Shown one piece after another: positions 19,301 to 34,300 of a stretch of 64,000 bases of DNA. A program made the position numbers and the translations under genes. The DNA comes from Dromaius novaehollandiae (Eukaryota; Chordata; Aves; Casuariiformes; Dromaiidae). The notes under the pieces were generated by a model that worked only from the letters and a program-made list of their open reading frames with translations, had not been told where the DNA came from and made no database searches. Location: contig NC_088099.1 in assembly GCF_036370855.1 (NCBI RefSeq), positions 76,487,218-76,551,217 of the forward strand, in the 5' to 3' direction. How positions within the stretch are numbered: position 1 is the stretch's first letter; each line of letters starts with the position of its first letter.

Positions 19301-22300
19301 GTACAAACTTTGATAAACCTGAGTGTCCACGGTGCAGAAGGAGTATTTCTTTTATTTATTTTTCACCTGTACATTTTCATCCAGGTAGCTTTAAACCATG
19401 GACTTTTTTGCTCTTTGTCCCCCCAAACACTCTGCATTCTGAATCTAATGCAAGCTAATGCTCTGTGTCTTGTAATTTATCAAGTATCAAGCATTCTCAT
19501 TTCCTTTATCTTCTACAGTTTATTAATAGACAACTGCCCTCATTCTGTACAACCTGTCAGCCAACAAATTGTTTTGTTGTAATGACTGAATAGTGAACTT
19601 ATAATAAAAATTGAGGATTGCCTCTGAAAAAGGGTCAACACTGAAAATGCATTTGGTCTCTGACCTGTACTTGAGTTTACAGAGGATACCCAGATCTTTT
19701 AAATAGTGCATGATAATATGATTGAGGGAGAAAATGGTCCTTAAGTCCTTACTGAAGGTCAAAAAATCCTCAGGTTTTTTTCTCTTTTTTTTTTTTTTTC
19801 TGAATGTTTCTGCCCACGGTGCAGTTGTGAAAATAGCCTGTATTCCCTTTCTGACGCAGTAGCAGCAGCTATATTTAATAAAGAAAAAACAAATGTAAGG
19901 TTTGATATAAGCAGCTAAATCCAGGTTACAACAGGGTTTTTAGGGTGAAGAATAGTAAGAAATATTCTCTCTGTATTCTCATAAAGATTAAAAGAAAAAC
20001 TTTATCAAGGGAGCATGAGAGGAATTGAAGACTTTTGCTCTCTTTTCTTGAGGAGCTTGTATCCCAGTGACCAAGGGAGGAGGGCAGGTCCAACGTAAAT
20101 ACTTGAATTTTTAAGAATCCAGTTTAAGTGAAGTCCTCTCAGTTAGGTGCATATTAATAAGTCACCTTACTCAGATTTTTGTTTCTTGTTGATTTCTTCC
20201 CCCCACCCCATGCATGTTTGCGCATACACATGTATGCTCTTCACATACTTAGCCTGGTATATGAGTAAAGTATCCTGTGTTTAACGACTGTATATTGCTG
20301 AGTTCTGTGTCTTCTTTCAGTGATATTTACATACTATGAACTATTGATACCACATGAGCACAGTCATTTGCCTACTGGCTGTTTCTGCAAACATTAAATG
20401 TGTAAATACAACTTTATAGACATCTAAATACAGGAGGTATCGCACTTTATAGCCAGAAAGTTCCCTTGTCACTTACGTTAAGTTGCCTTAACTTCAGTCA
20501 TTTATAGATGGCCAGAAACACTTCTTCCAGAAAGAAGTACAATAATCCTTTACCATTGAGAATGCCCTCCTGAAACATGCACTAACATGGGGTGGTTAGT
20601 GATTCAATGGATAGCAAAGCAGTTTTTCCCATAAGCATTAATGTAATATAGGAGGAATGTGGGGAGATTTTAAGAAATACATACAACTTAGATACACGGG
20701 GAGAGTATGTATGGTGTGGAGAACAGGTCATCAGGATCATCAGCTGGAGCTGCTGGCTTTTCATGTTGGATCACTGTTTAAAGATTTCAGGTGCTTCATC
20801 TGTGCAAATGAATGTGTTGTAAACCTTTTAGTATGAACGTTTCGCTGCTTCTTTGTGACTGGATATACTTTCATCCTTGTCATCATTTTCCTCAGATGCA
20901 TCAAGATAATCAAGTCAATTGTGGGTAAAGAATAGAAAACCAGGATAATGTGTGTCAGTTTCAGAGACAGATGAAGCAGCTGACATCTTCTGGAATGGTG
21001 TTCTGCTCAAAAAAACCAGCACCTCCTCCAGTTGGTGATCCTGCTATTTCTCTCCATCCTCTCCCTGATATTTATTATGTGTATTTCTTATATCCCTCCC
21101 TGCATTACTTCCTGCATTACATAAATTGTAACAGGGAAAAACTGCTTTGAAATCTGTCAAACTCGGCTGCTTCATGTGCTTCAGACTGATGGCAGTTAGT
21201 GGAGCAGAGTGTTAAACAATTGGTAGTAGAACTCTGAAACAGTGGATGGAGAAGCACCAGCTAACCCTGTAGTCTCGTACCTTTGGGCTCTGCAATCCAA
21301 ATGTAGGCAAAGAGCTGCTTTGACTTTTTTCCAGAGCGTGAGCAGTCATGCGTATATTGACAGCTATCTTTGCTTAAGCACTTGTTCAATAAATAATCTT
21401 AGGTCTTAGGTTCTGTGTTCCTCTCACCATGAAGAAATACTGTATACAAGTTCTAGGAGAGTCCCTAGATCGTGGGTTACATAGCTGAATCTTTTTCCTT
21501 TCGATTCTTAGCTGCTGTGCAACCATGAATTTGAACCATAGGGCTCTAAAGAGACTAGGCAGGCAGGCAGGATCCTGGTTCTGTAGCTTAATATTATAGG
21601 ACTGTCACTTGGAAAGAGGTAAAACTGAAGTTTAGAGTCCTGTTGATGGGTTTTTTGTTGTAGTTTGTTTTGTTTTTTTGTTTGTTTTTTAATACAGCGA
21701 TGGTTGGTCCAATTTAAAGAGAATATGCATTCTGTGAAACAAAGTCTAGAATTCTAGGACATGCCCCCTGCCCCGACTGACTATTTTAAGACAAATTGAA
21801 CATTTGGATGGGTGTCTGTTATGAGTTTCCTTGGCCGTTCCTATCAGTGATCAAGATTAGTGATGGTTTCTGTTTAACATGATCAAGTTTCTGCAAAAGT
21901 TGAATATTCAACATTTGAATATGTAGCACTTGAAAGACCTGCACCGGAAAAAATTGAAAAATTGAATCAGACGAATTGAGTGCTTAATGGTCAAGTGATT
22001 TTTAAAAAACTTTCTGGTCAGCTTCAGAAAACTGTGTCTTTCTACAATATTTTAATATCATATTATATTTTAGTGCCCCAGTTCCCTCAGTTACTGTAGG
22101 CAAAAGATATATTAAGGGGGCAGTTCTGCAAATTGATACCGTATAAAAATGCCTTACCAGTGTTTAATTATATTGAATCTAACAGGAAAAAAAAATTATC
22201 AGTAAAATCAGCATTGCATATTTTAGAAGTGTATAAATAGCAGTGATTTAAGAATCACTGCATTTTTCTGGGACTCCTCCAGTATATTTAAAACATAGTA

Positions 22301-25300
22301 AGTGTTGTTCATAGTTACCAGGTTACTTCAAATTCTTATTGAGATCGACATCTGAGCTTTCGTTGATGTCTGTTTTTGGCTTATCTTTCAAAGTTTGTGA
22401 TTTCCAGTGTCGTTTTCCACTAATTTAATTTCATATTAGTCACTTTTTTTTAATACATGTATATAAAACATGCTGTGGATGTTTTGATTTCTTTCACTTG
22501 AATATGCACTATAATGCATGTTCTGTAATGTCTGGACTCTGAAATGACATTCAAGACTGGTAGCCTATTGGAAGCGACAGGTAACACTCATGAAATAATG
22601 ACTCGAGATATCTACATCAGTAATGTCTCTTTATGCCATCATAATCCAGCAGTTGGATTGTCCATCTGGTTGTTAACATTCTACAGTGAAGAAATACTAT
22701 TCAGTTTTGTTTTTGTTTTTGGTTTTGGCTGAATTTGTTTTGGTTTCCTTGTATTCTGGCACCACAGTTTATTTTTAAGAGAACATCTTCTATTGTCGAT
22801 CAAAAATTGTAATTGCTTTAGCAAAAAACTTTGTCCATCTGTACCTTCTGCATTCTGGTGAGACATCTGGATCATCTTTCTTCTGATATCCCCCTTTGAA
22901 ATGAACTCATGAAGGAAATGCAGAGAAACCCCATTCTACTTTCCCACGATCCCAGTTTAAAATAGACTTATAAAGATGATGGTATATCTGCATTTCTGAG
23001 CTCCTGCGTTAGCTTTATGTTTGAAGCAGTTCCGTCTATGTCCTTCAAAAATTCTCTTCTGTTTAAAACACACACACCCTCATAAATTGCACATTTCTAG
23101 TAAGCTATAATATCACCTTCTCAATTATTTTTCTCTGAAAATTTTACTGATGTATGTTTATTACTGATCTTATAATATATAATGATTTCTTTGTCTTTTG
23201 TTTGTATTTAAGGCAGCAATCCAGTCACAGTTAGATGGAGTACGAACAGGTTTAAGTCAACTACACAATGCACTGAATGATGTAAAGGACATTCAGCAGT
23301 CTTTGATTGATGTCAATAAAGACTGGAGACAGAGCATCAACACCATAGAAAACCTCAAGGACGTTAAGGATGCTGTGGTGCAACATAGCCAGCTGGCAGC
23401 TGCTGTAGAAAATCTCAAAAACATCTTTTCAGGTAATTTAAAGTTCTTCATATAATTCATCACAAGTTGAAAGCACTTCAAAATGGTACTAACAGCTGTA
23501 TTATCAGGTAACGTGGTGAACTTTGAAACTGCCTAGGAATGAGGAGTTAAGGAAAAATCACCTGGACATCAGGTTCAGAAAAGTAGCTAGCAACCATTTA
23601 ATAGCTGTTGAGTCTGAATTGCTCTGTGAGAACTTCCAGTCTGGCCTATCTCATCATACACATACAAGTCACAAAAAATGCTGCTTGTTAGCAATCAGTA
23701 GCAAGAATAACATACTTACTATAGAAGACTAAAATATTCAAGCACCACATTCATAAGCAAAATGTGAAAAGATCCAAAATATTGCCAGTGGATTGGTACC
23801 TACAATAATACTGTTGGGTAAAAAGTCCCAAATGATTTTAGGAAGCAAATAATTTTGCAAAGAAATGCAAAATATCAAACAGCAAAATCTCCAGTCAAGG
23901 ATTCCCTAGCAATCTGACCTCATAATACTCTTTCTTGAATCCAGACTTCCCCAGTGTGGACTCCTAAGTGCACCTTGCTCACACAACAGTTAGGGATCTT
24001 AAGGACTCTTCGTTAGTGTTACAAGCACAAGTGTAAGCTACCTGAAGTTCAGTTTCAACTGCACAGAGTGTTTGCTTCAGAATTGGGCAGCACAACTGCA
24101 GAAACCAATTCGTGCATAAAGAAATTATGCATAGGAGACACTGCTTCCTTGCACCACTGCACAGCTAGAAAAGGTCTAGAAAATGAAATGATTAGTGTGG
24201 TAAAACGGATATTGTAAAGACTTTGAAAGAAAATCGGATTATATTTGTCCTTTTATGTAGACTTTTTGGTGAACATTTGCAGTTCTATTTTGAATCATCA
24301 TGAGTTCCTTGCAGGACTTCTCTGCTTAGAAGTCATTTTCAGAATTTTATCCTTCTGATTGAACAGAGTGGAAATTAATAGGCTTCATACCCCTTTGATT
24401 TTATATCAGTATTTTAATTTAAATAGTCTTTCCCATCCTCTTTTATTTGGATACTCTCTCATAAAATATACATATGAAGAACAACTGTTTCTCACCCGTG
24501 CTAGATTGGCTTGGTTAATCTCCGTAAGAATGTGTCTAGCTGGTGCAGTAAAAAACTGGGATGCTGCGTGCAATTTAATCAGAAAGACCTCTATCTCTGT
24601 TTACATGCTACATCTAGCAGTAGAGATCAAAGATGTAGAAAAATTCTGTATATTCCAATACTGAGTTATTGTGAGGGCATTGTTTTCTCTTATACTGATA
24701 AATGGAATTGAAAATATAAGCCTTTTCTTTTCTTGTATGCTAAGAGGCTTTGAGTGTGAAGTGTCTCCAACCAAGATTGTTATGCAGCATAGTTGATTAT
24801 AAGTTCCTTCAGAGCAAAACAAATGTTTTTATTATAGGCTGGTTTTCACCATAATTAATGACTGTGTATCTTCACATACCTTTTCTTTGGGTTGTCAGTT
24901 TTATCACAAGCTACCTTTATAAAGTGACTGCTTTCTCCACAGAGATTTTCAGTTCTTTTCTCTGCAGGATCGTTGTCTTCTACAGAATTCCTCAAATAAT
25001 GAATTAAAAAAAAATCTTCTAAATAATTTAGCCATATAGGTAGTTTTGCCTGTTTTTCCCTCCTGCCCTAGGCAGGCAAACTGTTCCTTCCAGAAGGAGC
25101 TAAAATTCAGTGTTCATTGTGTATGTGCAGCCTCAGCTTCAACAGGGTTAGTGGGTTGGGGGGGAGTGGTTGGTGTTTTTTTTGTTTTGTTTTGTTTTTG
25201 TTTTTTTAAGTCGGGCAAGTTAAAACCCTTATGCATCAGGTTTAAGAAAGCTAGTATTGCAGTAAGTTTTATGGTAGAGTTTCATGGATTTTTAAGGGTA

Positions 25301-28300
25301 GAGAGAAAGGAAACTGTCTTCTGTTGACATTATGATCTTAGTATGTTTAGCCATTGGTCATTATGATTATAATGAAAGATGTGGAAGCATTAGAATTAAA
25401 GATTTGAAAGTGCTTTTAAAGGCATATAGCATTTACTAGCAATTCATTGAATACATTGGAATGATTTCCTTTAAATGATTTCAAAAGAATTGCTACAGCT
25501 ATTCTCCAGTTTGTTTCCTGATACTTTTAGTATCTTGTGTTCATTTTTGTACTCTGATTGCATCATTATTTTGTTTTTTTCTGTTTTGCCTTTATGTTTC
25601 AGTTCCAGAGATAGTCAGGGAGGCACAAGATTTGATTGAACAAGGGGAACTTCTGCAAGCTCATCGAAAACTGATGGATTTAGAGTGTTCTCGTGATAAC
25701 CTAATGTATGAGCAGTATCGTATGGACAGCAGGAACACACATGACATGAACCTCATCCATACGTACTTCGGGGATATGCAGAAACTTTCTGAGGAGTTGG
25801 CAAAACAACTTTGGATGGTGGTTCAAAGATCTCTCGTTACAGTCCGTCGAGATCCAACTTTACTTGTTTCTGTTGTTAGGATAATTGAGAGGGAGGAGAA
25901 AATTGACAGGCGCATGTTAGATCGGAAAAAACAAACTGGGTTCATACCTCCTGGCAGACCAAAGAAGTGGAAAGAAAAGATGTTCAACATTTTGGGAAGA
26001 ACTGTAAGCACTCGAATTGAAGGCACTCAAGCAGATACTAGAGAATCTGACAAAATGTGGCTTGTGCGCCATCTAGAAATCATACGTAAATATGTCCTTG
26101 ATGATCTGTTAGTGGCTAAAACCCTACTGGATCAGTGTTTTCCCCTGCACTATGATATTTTCAAAAAATTACTAAGTATGTACCATCAGGCTTTGTCCAT
26201 CCGCATGCAAGAGCTGGCTTCAGAAGATCTGGAAGCAAATGAGATTGTTAGCCTTCTGACTTGGGTTTTAAATACATACAAAAGGTAAGATCCCCTTATC
26301 TTTTCAAAAATCCTGTTTTTTTGTTAGGAGTAGTTGTGAGTAAGTAGCATACAAAACATAGTTGATATTCTAATAAATTATATTACTAATAATTGTCTAT
26401 TAACATATAAGAAGATAAATCTATCCAAAAAAAGTGAGTAGTGGTAAAGAACTTGCTATGTTGATATTTATGTATTGTGGTTCTTGGGAATTGCTCCTTA
26501 ATATTTCTTTGGATTTTCTAATATGTAATCTTTTGTTGCTTTGTAGGCTTAAAGTTTAATGCTGTTATACAACCGTCTGAAGCTACTGTCACACTAAATA
26601 AGAATATTCATATTTGTTTGCAGATTTAGTGAAGTATTGACAAGAGCTGAACAGACTGGAATCTTGTATATTTGTGCAGTTGTTAACTTTCTGTTCTTTT
26701 TGGCAGGGATTGGGACTGTTTGCATGTTGCTTTATTATTGCTAAATGGAAAGAATGTAATAACTTTTCCTTTAGGTTTTCTCTCAGATCAATGTATTGAT
26801 TTGTTTATTTAGAAGAACTTCTGCCTATAGGTTGTCTCCTATAGTACTGTGAAACTGCTTTTCTTTTAGATGTTGTGATTTGTTAAGACAACTTATACAT
26901 TCTGATTTTTTTTTTCTTTTTCCTCCAGATTGCACATGTTTAATTTTTGCTGGAATGTAGTTACTAGGGCTACCAAATTATTTGGGAAGAAGTAATACTA
27001 GCTTTCTTGTGGTTTATGGCTATAATCCTGTTCACAATAGCTGGCATTGACCCAGGGTCTGAGCTGTGTACGCTTCTGCTGTCTACCTTTCCAATTGTTC
27101 AACCTCACTGTTTCAACAAATTAAACTCTTGACAGGTTAGACTATAATATACAAATCAGTAGGAGATATAACCATTCTGTAGAATTTTTGTAACCAGCTT
27201 TAAGATTCATTTTGTGTTTAGAACTTGATGCTTTACTCCACACTGCAACATTCTCCTGCTCTTCTTCCCTGCAAGAAACAACCAGTCACACCCCCTTGGG
27301 CATGCTTACATGCATGTTTAGGCTATATAAGAGACGTGGCTAATGAGCACAAGGCAGCTATGAGATGAAGGAGCTTGAGTTCATTCACCTTTTCTTCTTA
27401 TGTTATTAGAAGGCCAGAGGAATGACCTGACAATGAATGAAAATCAGAAATATGTCAACGACAGAATGTCAGTTCCTCCTACTTATAGGGGCGTGGCTCA
27501 GACAGAAGTCCTGCTCCCAGGTTCTTCATTTATGTTCTAGGCCTAGTTTTCCAGTCAGACAATCTTTGCTCATGAAATTACCCTCCTGCCCTCCCACCAG
27601 AAAGTAGAACAGATGGCTGCTGAGTTAGACAATTCAAAGCTATTTAAAATCTCTCCATCCACATATTCCATGGTAGGAAGGCAAAAGTGAGGGAGCAAAA
27701 CCACAGAGGCACACTTATTTACCAAGCAAGCAAATCAAAACAGGATCATTCCTGCCAAAGCAGGTTATGTAGCAGGTACCACCTGACTGTAGAATCTGGG
27801 AAAGAAAGTGAGATAGTGAGTGGAGTAAATCTGGTTTAAGATACCTGAGAACACACTTCTCCCCTGCAGGTCCATGTAACAAATGTGGTGGAAATTAGCG
27901 AAGATACCTTAGGAAAAATGTAGAGCCTTAGGTTTCTAAAGAGAAGCCTGAAAGGGTAGCACAAGAATTGTATTCTTATATGTTATCACAGACTGTTATA
28001 AAGATGACCATTAGCCGTTCTGTACATTTGCATGGGGAGTGGCATAAGAAATCAGGTCAGGCTTGGAGGTGGGGGGAAAGAAGGCTATCTGGAGAGCTTA
28101 CAGAATCTTAGTCACTGGAATTCTTTTAAGAATAAGTTAATTCTCCATAAGGAAATGATTTATATATATATAAAAATACATATATAATATATATAATTAA
28201 ATATTTATATAAATTTATATATTTTATTTCTATAAAAATAAATATATCTATATATGTATAAAATAAACTGGAAAGGAGGATGGCATATATGATATTATGA

Positions 28301-31300
28301 AACCTATGCCTCTGTGAATTCTATTGCACCCTCTTCTCCTTGTATGAAAATAGTTTCTCAATTGCTGTTCTATTTCTTGTTCACTTCCGTGGAGCACTGT
28401 ATTATAGAAGATAGTTTTGTCCTTTCTAACCTTTCTGTAGTTTTGTTAAATGTAATTGAATATTAGAGGGGACATATAGTTTAAACTCGTATTTGTATTT
28501 GCACGTTACAGCCACATTTGTGTATAGGAAGAAGAATTTTCATCTTGGGAACTAGAGGTAGGAATTTGTGGTCTTTGTTTTTGGGCTTCAGTTGCCGTGC
28601 TAAGAGCCAGATTTAATGCCTCTGTGGCCCTGTAAAGTCAGGAGAATGTTGGCATAATGAGGCTAGAAATACTTTCTAATATGGCATAGTGCCATAGAAG
28701 AACCTGAAGTTGAATTAAATCTGGCTTCTCAATTTTTGACTTCACTTTTCCCCTGAATAATCCTAGAACAGGTCCTGCTATTACTTGAATTCTTTATGTA
28801 AACAGCAACACAATGGAATTAACGTTTCCAAGTAGCTTGGGTCCTTTCAAATATCTTCAGTCTCATTTTCTGCAGGCTCAGGAAGACATTACAGATACAA
28901 AGTGTTCAGTTATGTTGGCTTTTATGGCTTCAAAGATAAGAATGTTTTGTGGTTTTTTTCTTTTAAGTAGTTAGCCATAGTACCTTTTATTACCACTTGG
29001 AGTTTTTTTCCTGATATGGAAGCACCACTGTGCTGAGTCAGTGCCTATATCCAGAGAAGAGCTTTAATTTGCAGAAATTTACAAATTAAGCACTTATTTG
29101 CAAAAACATTCTATCTTTGGTGGATGGTATTTATAGTTGCCACTGCAATTATAGGATTGCAAGAACAGAACTGAATTTGTGGCTTTCTTCTGAAAAACAC
29201 ACTAGAAATAAAATGTAAAAGAATTTATATAGAATTGTATTAAACGGATACTGTTACGACTGAAGGTATATTTGCACTGACAGTTAATAAAGCACTAGGA
29301 AGAATGTATTATTGATTTTGGGGGGCATGAAATATCAGAGTTCTTTCTGTTTTATGCTTTGGTATAGCTTTGATTTTAGTTACACAAGCAACTTATTATA
29401 TGATTATATAATAATAGTCAGATGCAAAATATCACTGCAAAGTAATAATTTTATATAATTCTTGCCAAAGTATGCTTCAAGGTTGCTGTAGTTTCTTTCT
29501 ACTCCCATAAAAACAAGAATTTTCCTTTTCAAGCAAGTACAAATAATAGTGCTGTTGTAACTCTGTACCTATGGTCTGCATTTATGATTTGTCATGTATA
29601 TGTCTCCTCTTCTTACATTAAATATATTGTCTGCCTGCAGGAAGCATAGATAGACTTTCTGTGAATATAGTTTTAGCTTTGATATAGATGTAATAGAAGT
29701 AGCACACCAAAAGCTGCTTTGAGAAACTCTGCTCATATTTAATACTTTTCACTAAATTTGCCATTCTAAAGTTGAAAATGTGTAAGTTCTGTGTCTGTCA
29801 TTATCTCTGAAATTTCAAAGACAAATCAAAATGTCTACAATTAAGAGCCTGCAGACCAAACAACAAGCTGGCTCTTACTTAATCTTAAGCAATTGCCTAA
29901 ATCTTCTAGATAAAAGTAAGTTAGAAATTTATGAAAGGGTTGGATTTCTTTAAAATATGTCTGTAACATTTTTTTCTTTAAATATTCTTGACTATAGCTT
30001 TTACATTATGCTTTTTTCTTTTATATGGTTTTATTTACATTTTGTAAACATGCTTAATTGTAGCTGCTTGTATTAAGGATTTTCTGACATGTATAGATAA
30101 CGGAAAATTGCAATTTATGGTCATCATACCAAAAAAAGCTGCATAGTTTGTAACAGTTTCATCTCTTTATTAATTTGCAATGTCTTTTTTAAACTCAGTA
30201 CAGAGATGATGGGAAATTCAGAACTGTCTCCTGAAGTGGATGTAAATGGTCTGAATCTTCTAATTTCACAAAATGTGGTAGACCAGCTTCTCAGCAAGTA
30301 CATGTCAACACTTACTGTGAGTAGTAATAATTCAAAGATACCTTCAAATGAAACTATAGCTGCATTAGTGCCTTAGTTCTTGAAGTATTGCTTTTGCATC
30401 AAAGGAAACTATTTTGATAAATGTGAACTTGATATAATCACTTTTATAAAACCTCATATGCATGCTGGTTTGTTTATAGACAATTATAATCGGAAGATTT
30501 TATAGATGTAAATCATGAAATGTCAAAGACTAATTATGTTTTACAGATGATATTAACTATATTTTATTAGAAAGGAAAGAATTCCAGTGTTTATACATAT
30601 ATTCTTTCAAATGCACAGTGTTATTAATTAAAGTATTATCAGATTTATAAGCTATTGAATGCTGTTTGATCTATATACAGTCGACTGTCAACCTTTGATA
30701 CAGTCTTTTCTGATGTGATCTCTTCAAGGCATTCAGGATGTTCATGCAGCATGTTTGCCAGACTGATTCTTTTAACAATGTTTTTCCTTTCATGCCTGTC
30801 CGCTGCATGAATGTAATTTCCTTTCGTGGATGCCATTTCAAGTGCATCTTAAATACAAAGATAGTGCATCTTGCTTGGGACAGATGACTGCTTGAAATTC
30901 AGATGACCCTGAAAAGTGGTTGACTGTATAGCAAAGGAATCAGTGTATGATTTTTTTTTTTTGGTCCTGAAAGATCCACTGTTGATTGCCTTTAAGACTG
31001 GATATTGTGCTAGATGGAACTTTGGACCTGCTCTTCTTGCATAGGTCTGTTGCGCTCCTGCCCCTCCTAATTATAGGAGTTCCACTGTATAGGAAGATTT
31101 GGGGCTTCTTTGAATGTGTTAGCTATTAAAAAATAGCAGCCTCTTGGAATTTATATCCATCCCAGTAGTATGAAGCACTCCTGATGTTTCTCTCGCGGAA
31201 GTCAACAGTCTTTCAAAGTTCAGGAGAGTTGCTAGTAGAGACTCTGCTTCACATTAGTTTTACTAGGACTTTTATTCAAGTTTATTTTTCTGCACTTACC

Positions 31301-34300
31301 TTTAGGATAAAAAAGGGTTGGTTTGTTTCTTCAAGCTACTCTGCTTGCCTCAGGAAATGCCTTTGAATTCATTTTGCCCTCTCTCAAGATGAAAAAAGAT
31401 ATCTATGGTGGTTTTTAGAAATGTTTTTGCCTGCTTACTGAAAATAATATTAAATATATACCACCTAAATCAAAAATATCAATTAAAATATCTCATTTTC
31501 TTAAGGAATAAAACACTAATAGATTTTTGTGGAACACCTCAATTTGGAAAAAGTGTGGCAAATGATGATCTTAATGTGAAAAATGTTGATGTCCAATGGG
31601 CTGATTGTTTAACAGATTAACTTTTTCTTTGCATATCATGCTTCATCAGAGCAGTCCCATGCTCACAGATGTTCTTGTACATCATTTCACATAATAGCTA
31701 AGGCCATACAGAGACATCTTTACAGACAGCACTTACTGTAGTCAGTAGTCATCTTTTTTTTTGCTTTTTTTCAGTCTGTGTTGAGTCAACCACCTTTCTT
31801 GTTCAGGAAAATTATAAAGCTTTCAATTTCTTCCTTTATCCTATAGGTTGCTAGGAGTTCTGACCAAAAGAAACAGCCTTAAAGCATTAAGAAAAAAAAT
31901 ACCCATTTTAGACTTTGTACCTTTTTTTTTCCCCTCTCTGTATATGCTTACTGGTCATGTTACATAGCAGGACACAGTAATATGCATGTTATACATTAGT
32001 GGGAACATGAACTTATATATATATATGAATTCAAAGACTCCAATTACACATTTAGTAAAGATTCTGGTATTCACTATCTGCTCTTGTGAAGATGTCCATC
32101 ATATCTGTCATGCAAGTGATTAGAAAACTGGTTTAGTGTAGTTTTAAAAACAGTTGTTCTTGATAACTGTTTGCAGTATAATGCATTTGCTTCATGGGGA
32201 GAGAGCCAGCTCTTGCATTTCCATCACTATTTTCTGCAGCACTTAAGTTCCAAGAAACACAGCTCATTATGTCTAATTCTGTTTTTTGTCCCTGACAGTA
32301 ACAAGCATCGCTTTCCTCAAATGTAGGTAAACGACACTACAGGCAAATGTGAGATAACTTTCCTAAAATAGGTATTACCCTAATTCTTTCAGTTGCTGAA
32401 AAATTTGCTTTAGAATCTAAAGCCCAAGGCTTAATAAATGCTTCCAAAGTTAGCAAAACCCATTTGCTTTTTGTGTTTGAAGTGTTCCCATTCCAAATCG
32501 TGGTTAAGCTCGATTCGGGCTATGTTGTAAGCTATTTCTGTTTATCAGTACTCTTTTTCTGTTTAATCAATGTAAATCTTAACTTATGTTACCTACATCC
32601 TGCAGGAATCACTGTAGTGGTCGACATTATTTGTTATCATGCCACTCTTCATTATGGGAATGACTGCCGTTCCAAATACTTTCTTCTTATTTTAATTTTT
32701 TAGATCCATAATTCTTTGCTTTTTCTTGATTGTTTTGTTTAATGCAGTCTAACATTATTGGCTGGCTACGAAAAGCACTGGAGACGGATAAAAAAGACTG
32801 GGTAAAAGAAACTGAACCAGAAGCAGATCAGGATGGGTACTATCAGACTACACTCCCAGCAATTGTTTTTCAGGTATAAGATAACTCAGTCATTCTAGAA
32901 AATATACAGAAGCAGAGCATGGATTAAAACAAAAAGGGAAAAAAAACAAACAGTTTGGAATGCCATTGTTCTTGTATGTATTGAAGTGCAGTTTGTTTTT
33001 CCTACGGAGTAGTTAGTTGGAGGGGGGTTTTGTTTTGAGATTTGCTTTGCTTTTTTGGTTTTAACACTTAGACTTATCTCTTCTTGAATGTAGATTAGGA
33101 ACATGTTTTTCCTAGTCTGTTTAATTGAGATACTTGTACTTAGTTAACTACTCTTAGTTAGCTATCTTTATGTAAATTTGTAATGTAAAACTACCAGATT
33201 AAGATGTTTGTAAGCTATTGGAATACCACGTGTTAATATGGCACTGAGATAGTAAGGCATGCATTTGTTTCTGAAAATTATTCATTAGTTACACAAACAC
33301 CTTAAAATACTGAAAAAAAAGTTTTCTGTTAAAGATCAAAAAACACTGCTGTTTAAACACTACTTCACTTAACAGCTCCCTTTGTGCCTATCTGAATTAT
33401 GAAAGATCTTAAAAACAGGAAAGATGCAGCTATTTCTAAGATCTTAAAAATAAATAAATAAAAAACTGCACCACCCTACTAGTGATAGAAATGGGAATTT
33501 TTTTAAATAATCTTTATCAAGCAGAGAAATAAAATGTAAGCCTTTTATACTCATTTTCTAATTTTTCCTTACAGATGTTATATTAGATACCTTCACAGAA
33601 AGAAAGATGGCCTCTTTCCTCTTCTTGCATCTGTTTCCCATTTTCTTTCTTTTACTTGTCTTTATACAAAGTTTTTTGCTACATTCTTTCACATTTATAT
33701 TAGCACAAAGGTTGACTAACCTTCTTCAGAAAGTGCGTGATGGCAAAAAAATTAGTGGCTGATTAGCTCTAGTGTTACTTATCAGTACTGTCAAAGGCTG
33801 CAATATTGAGATTCATGTAACAGTGAAACTTCCAAAGTCATCTTGGGGTAAAAGCAGGTCATATGTTTTCACCTGTTTTTGTGCCCTTCCTCTCCAGTCC
33901 TCCTCTTCTCGTACACATTTCTCTGCAGGTCACTTAGAGCTGGTGCCTAGTCATGAGTATTTCATAGAATTTCAACATCTCTCATACTTCACTAATGCAA
34001 ACTCACTACTTTTACATTTAGGGGCAAGTAGTGGAATTCCAGTTACAGTTATTTGTTACTGCTGTAGGAGATGACCCAAGAACCTTGATCCACTGTAAAA
34101 CAACAGATTTCTATTGAATTAGAAATAGGAAGAACTTGGATTCTTTCTTCTGCAAAAAAGTAACTGTTTTGTGTATCAGAAAAAACTGCAATACACATTA
34201 ATGACTGTCAAGAATTTATTAATTACATCTGTGAAGATACCAGGGTTGGAGGGTGTCTCAGTCAGCAGAAACTGGGCTTGTTTAAAAAAAAAGTGTATAT

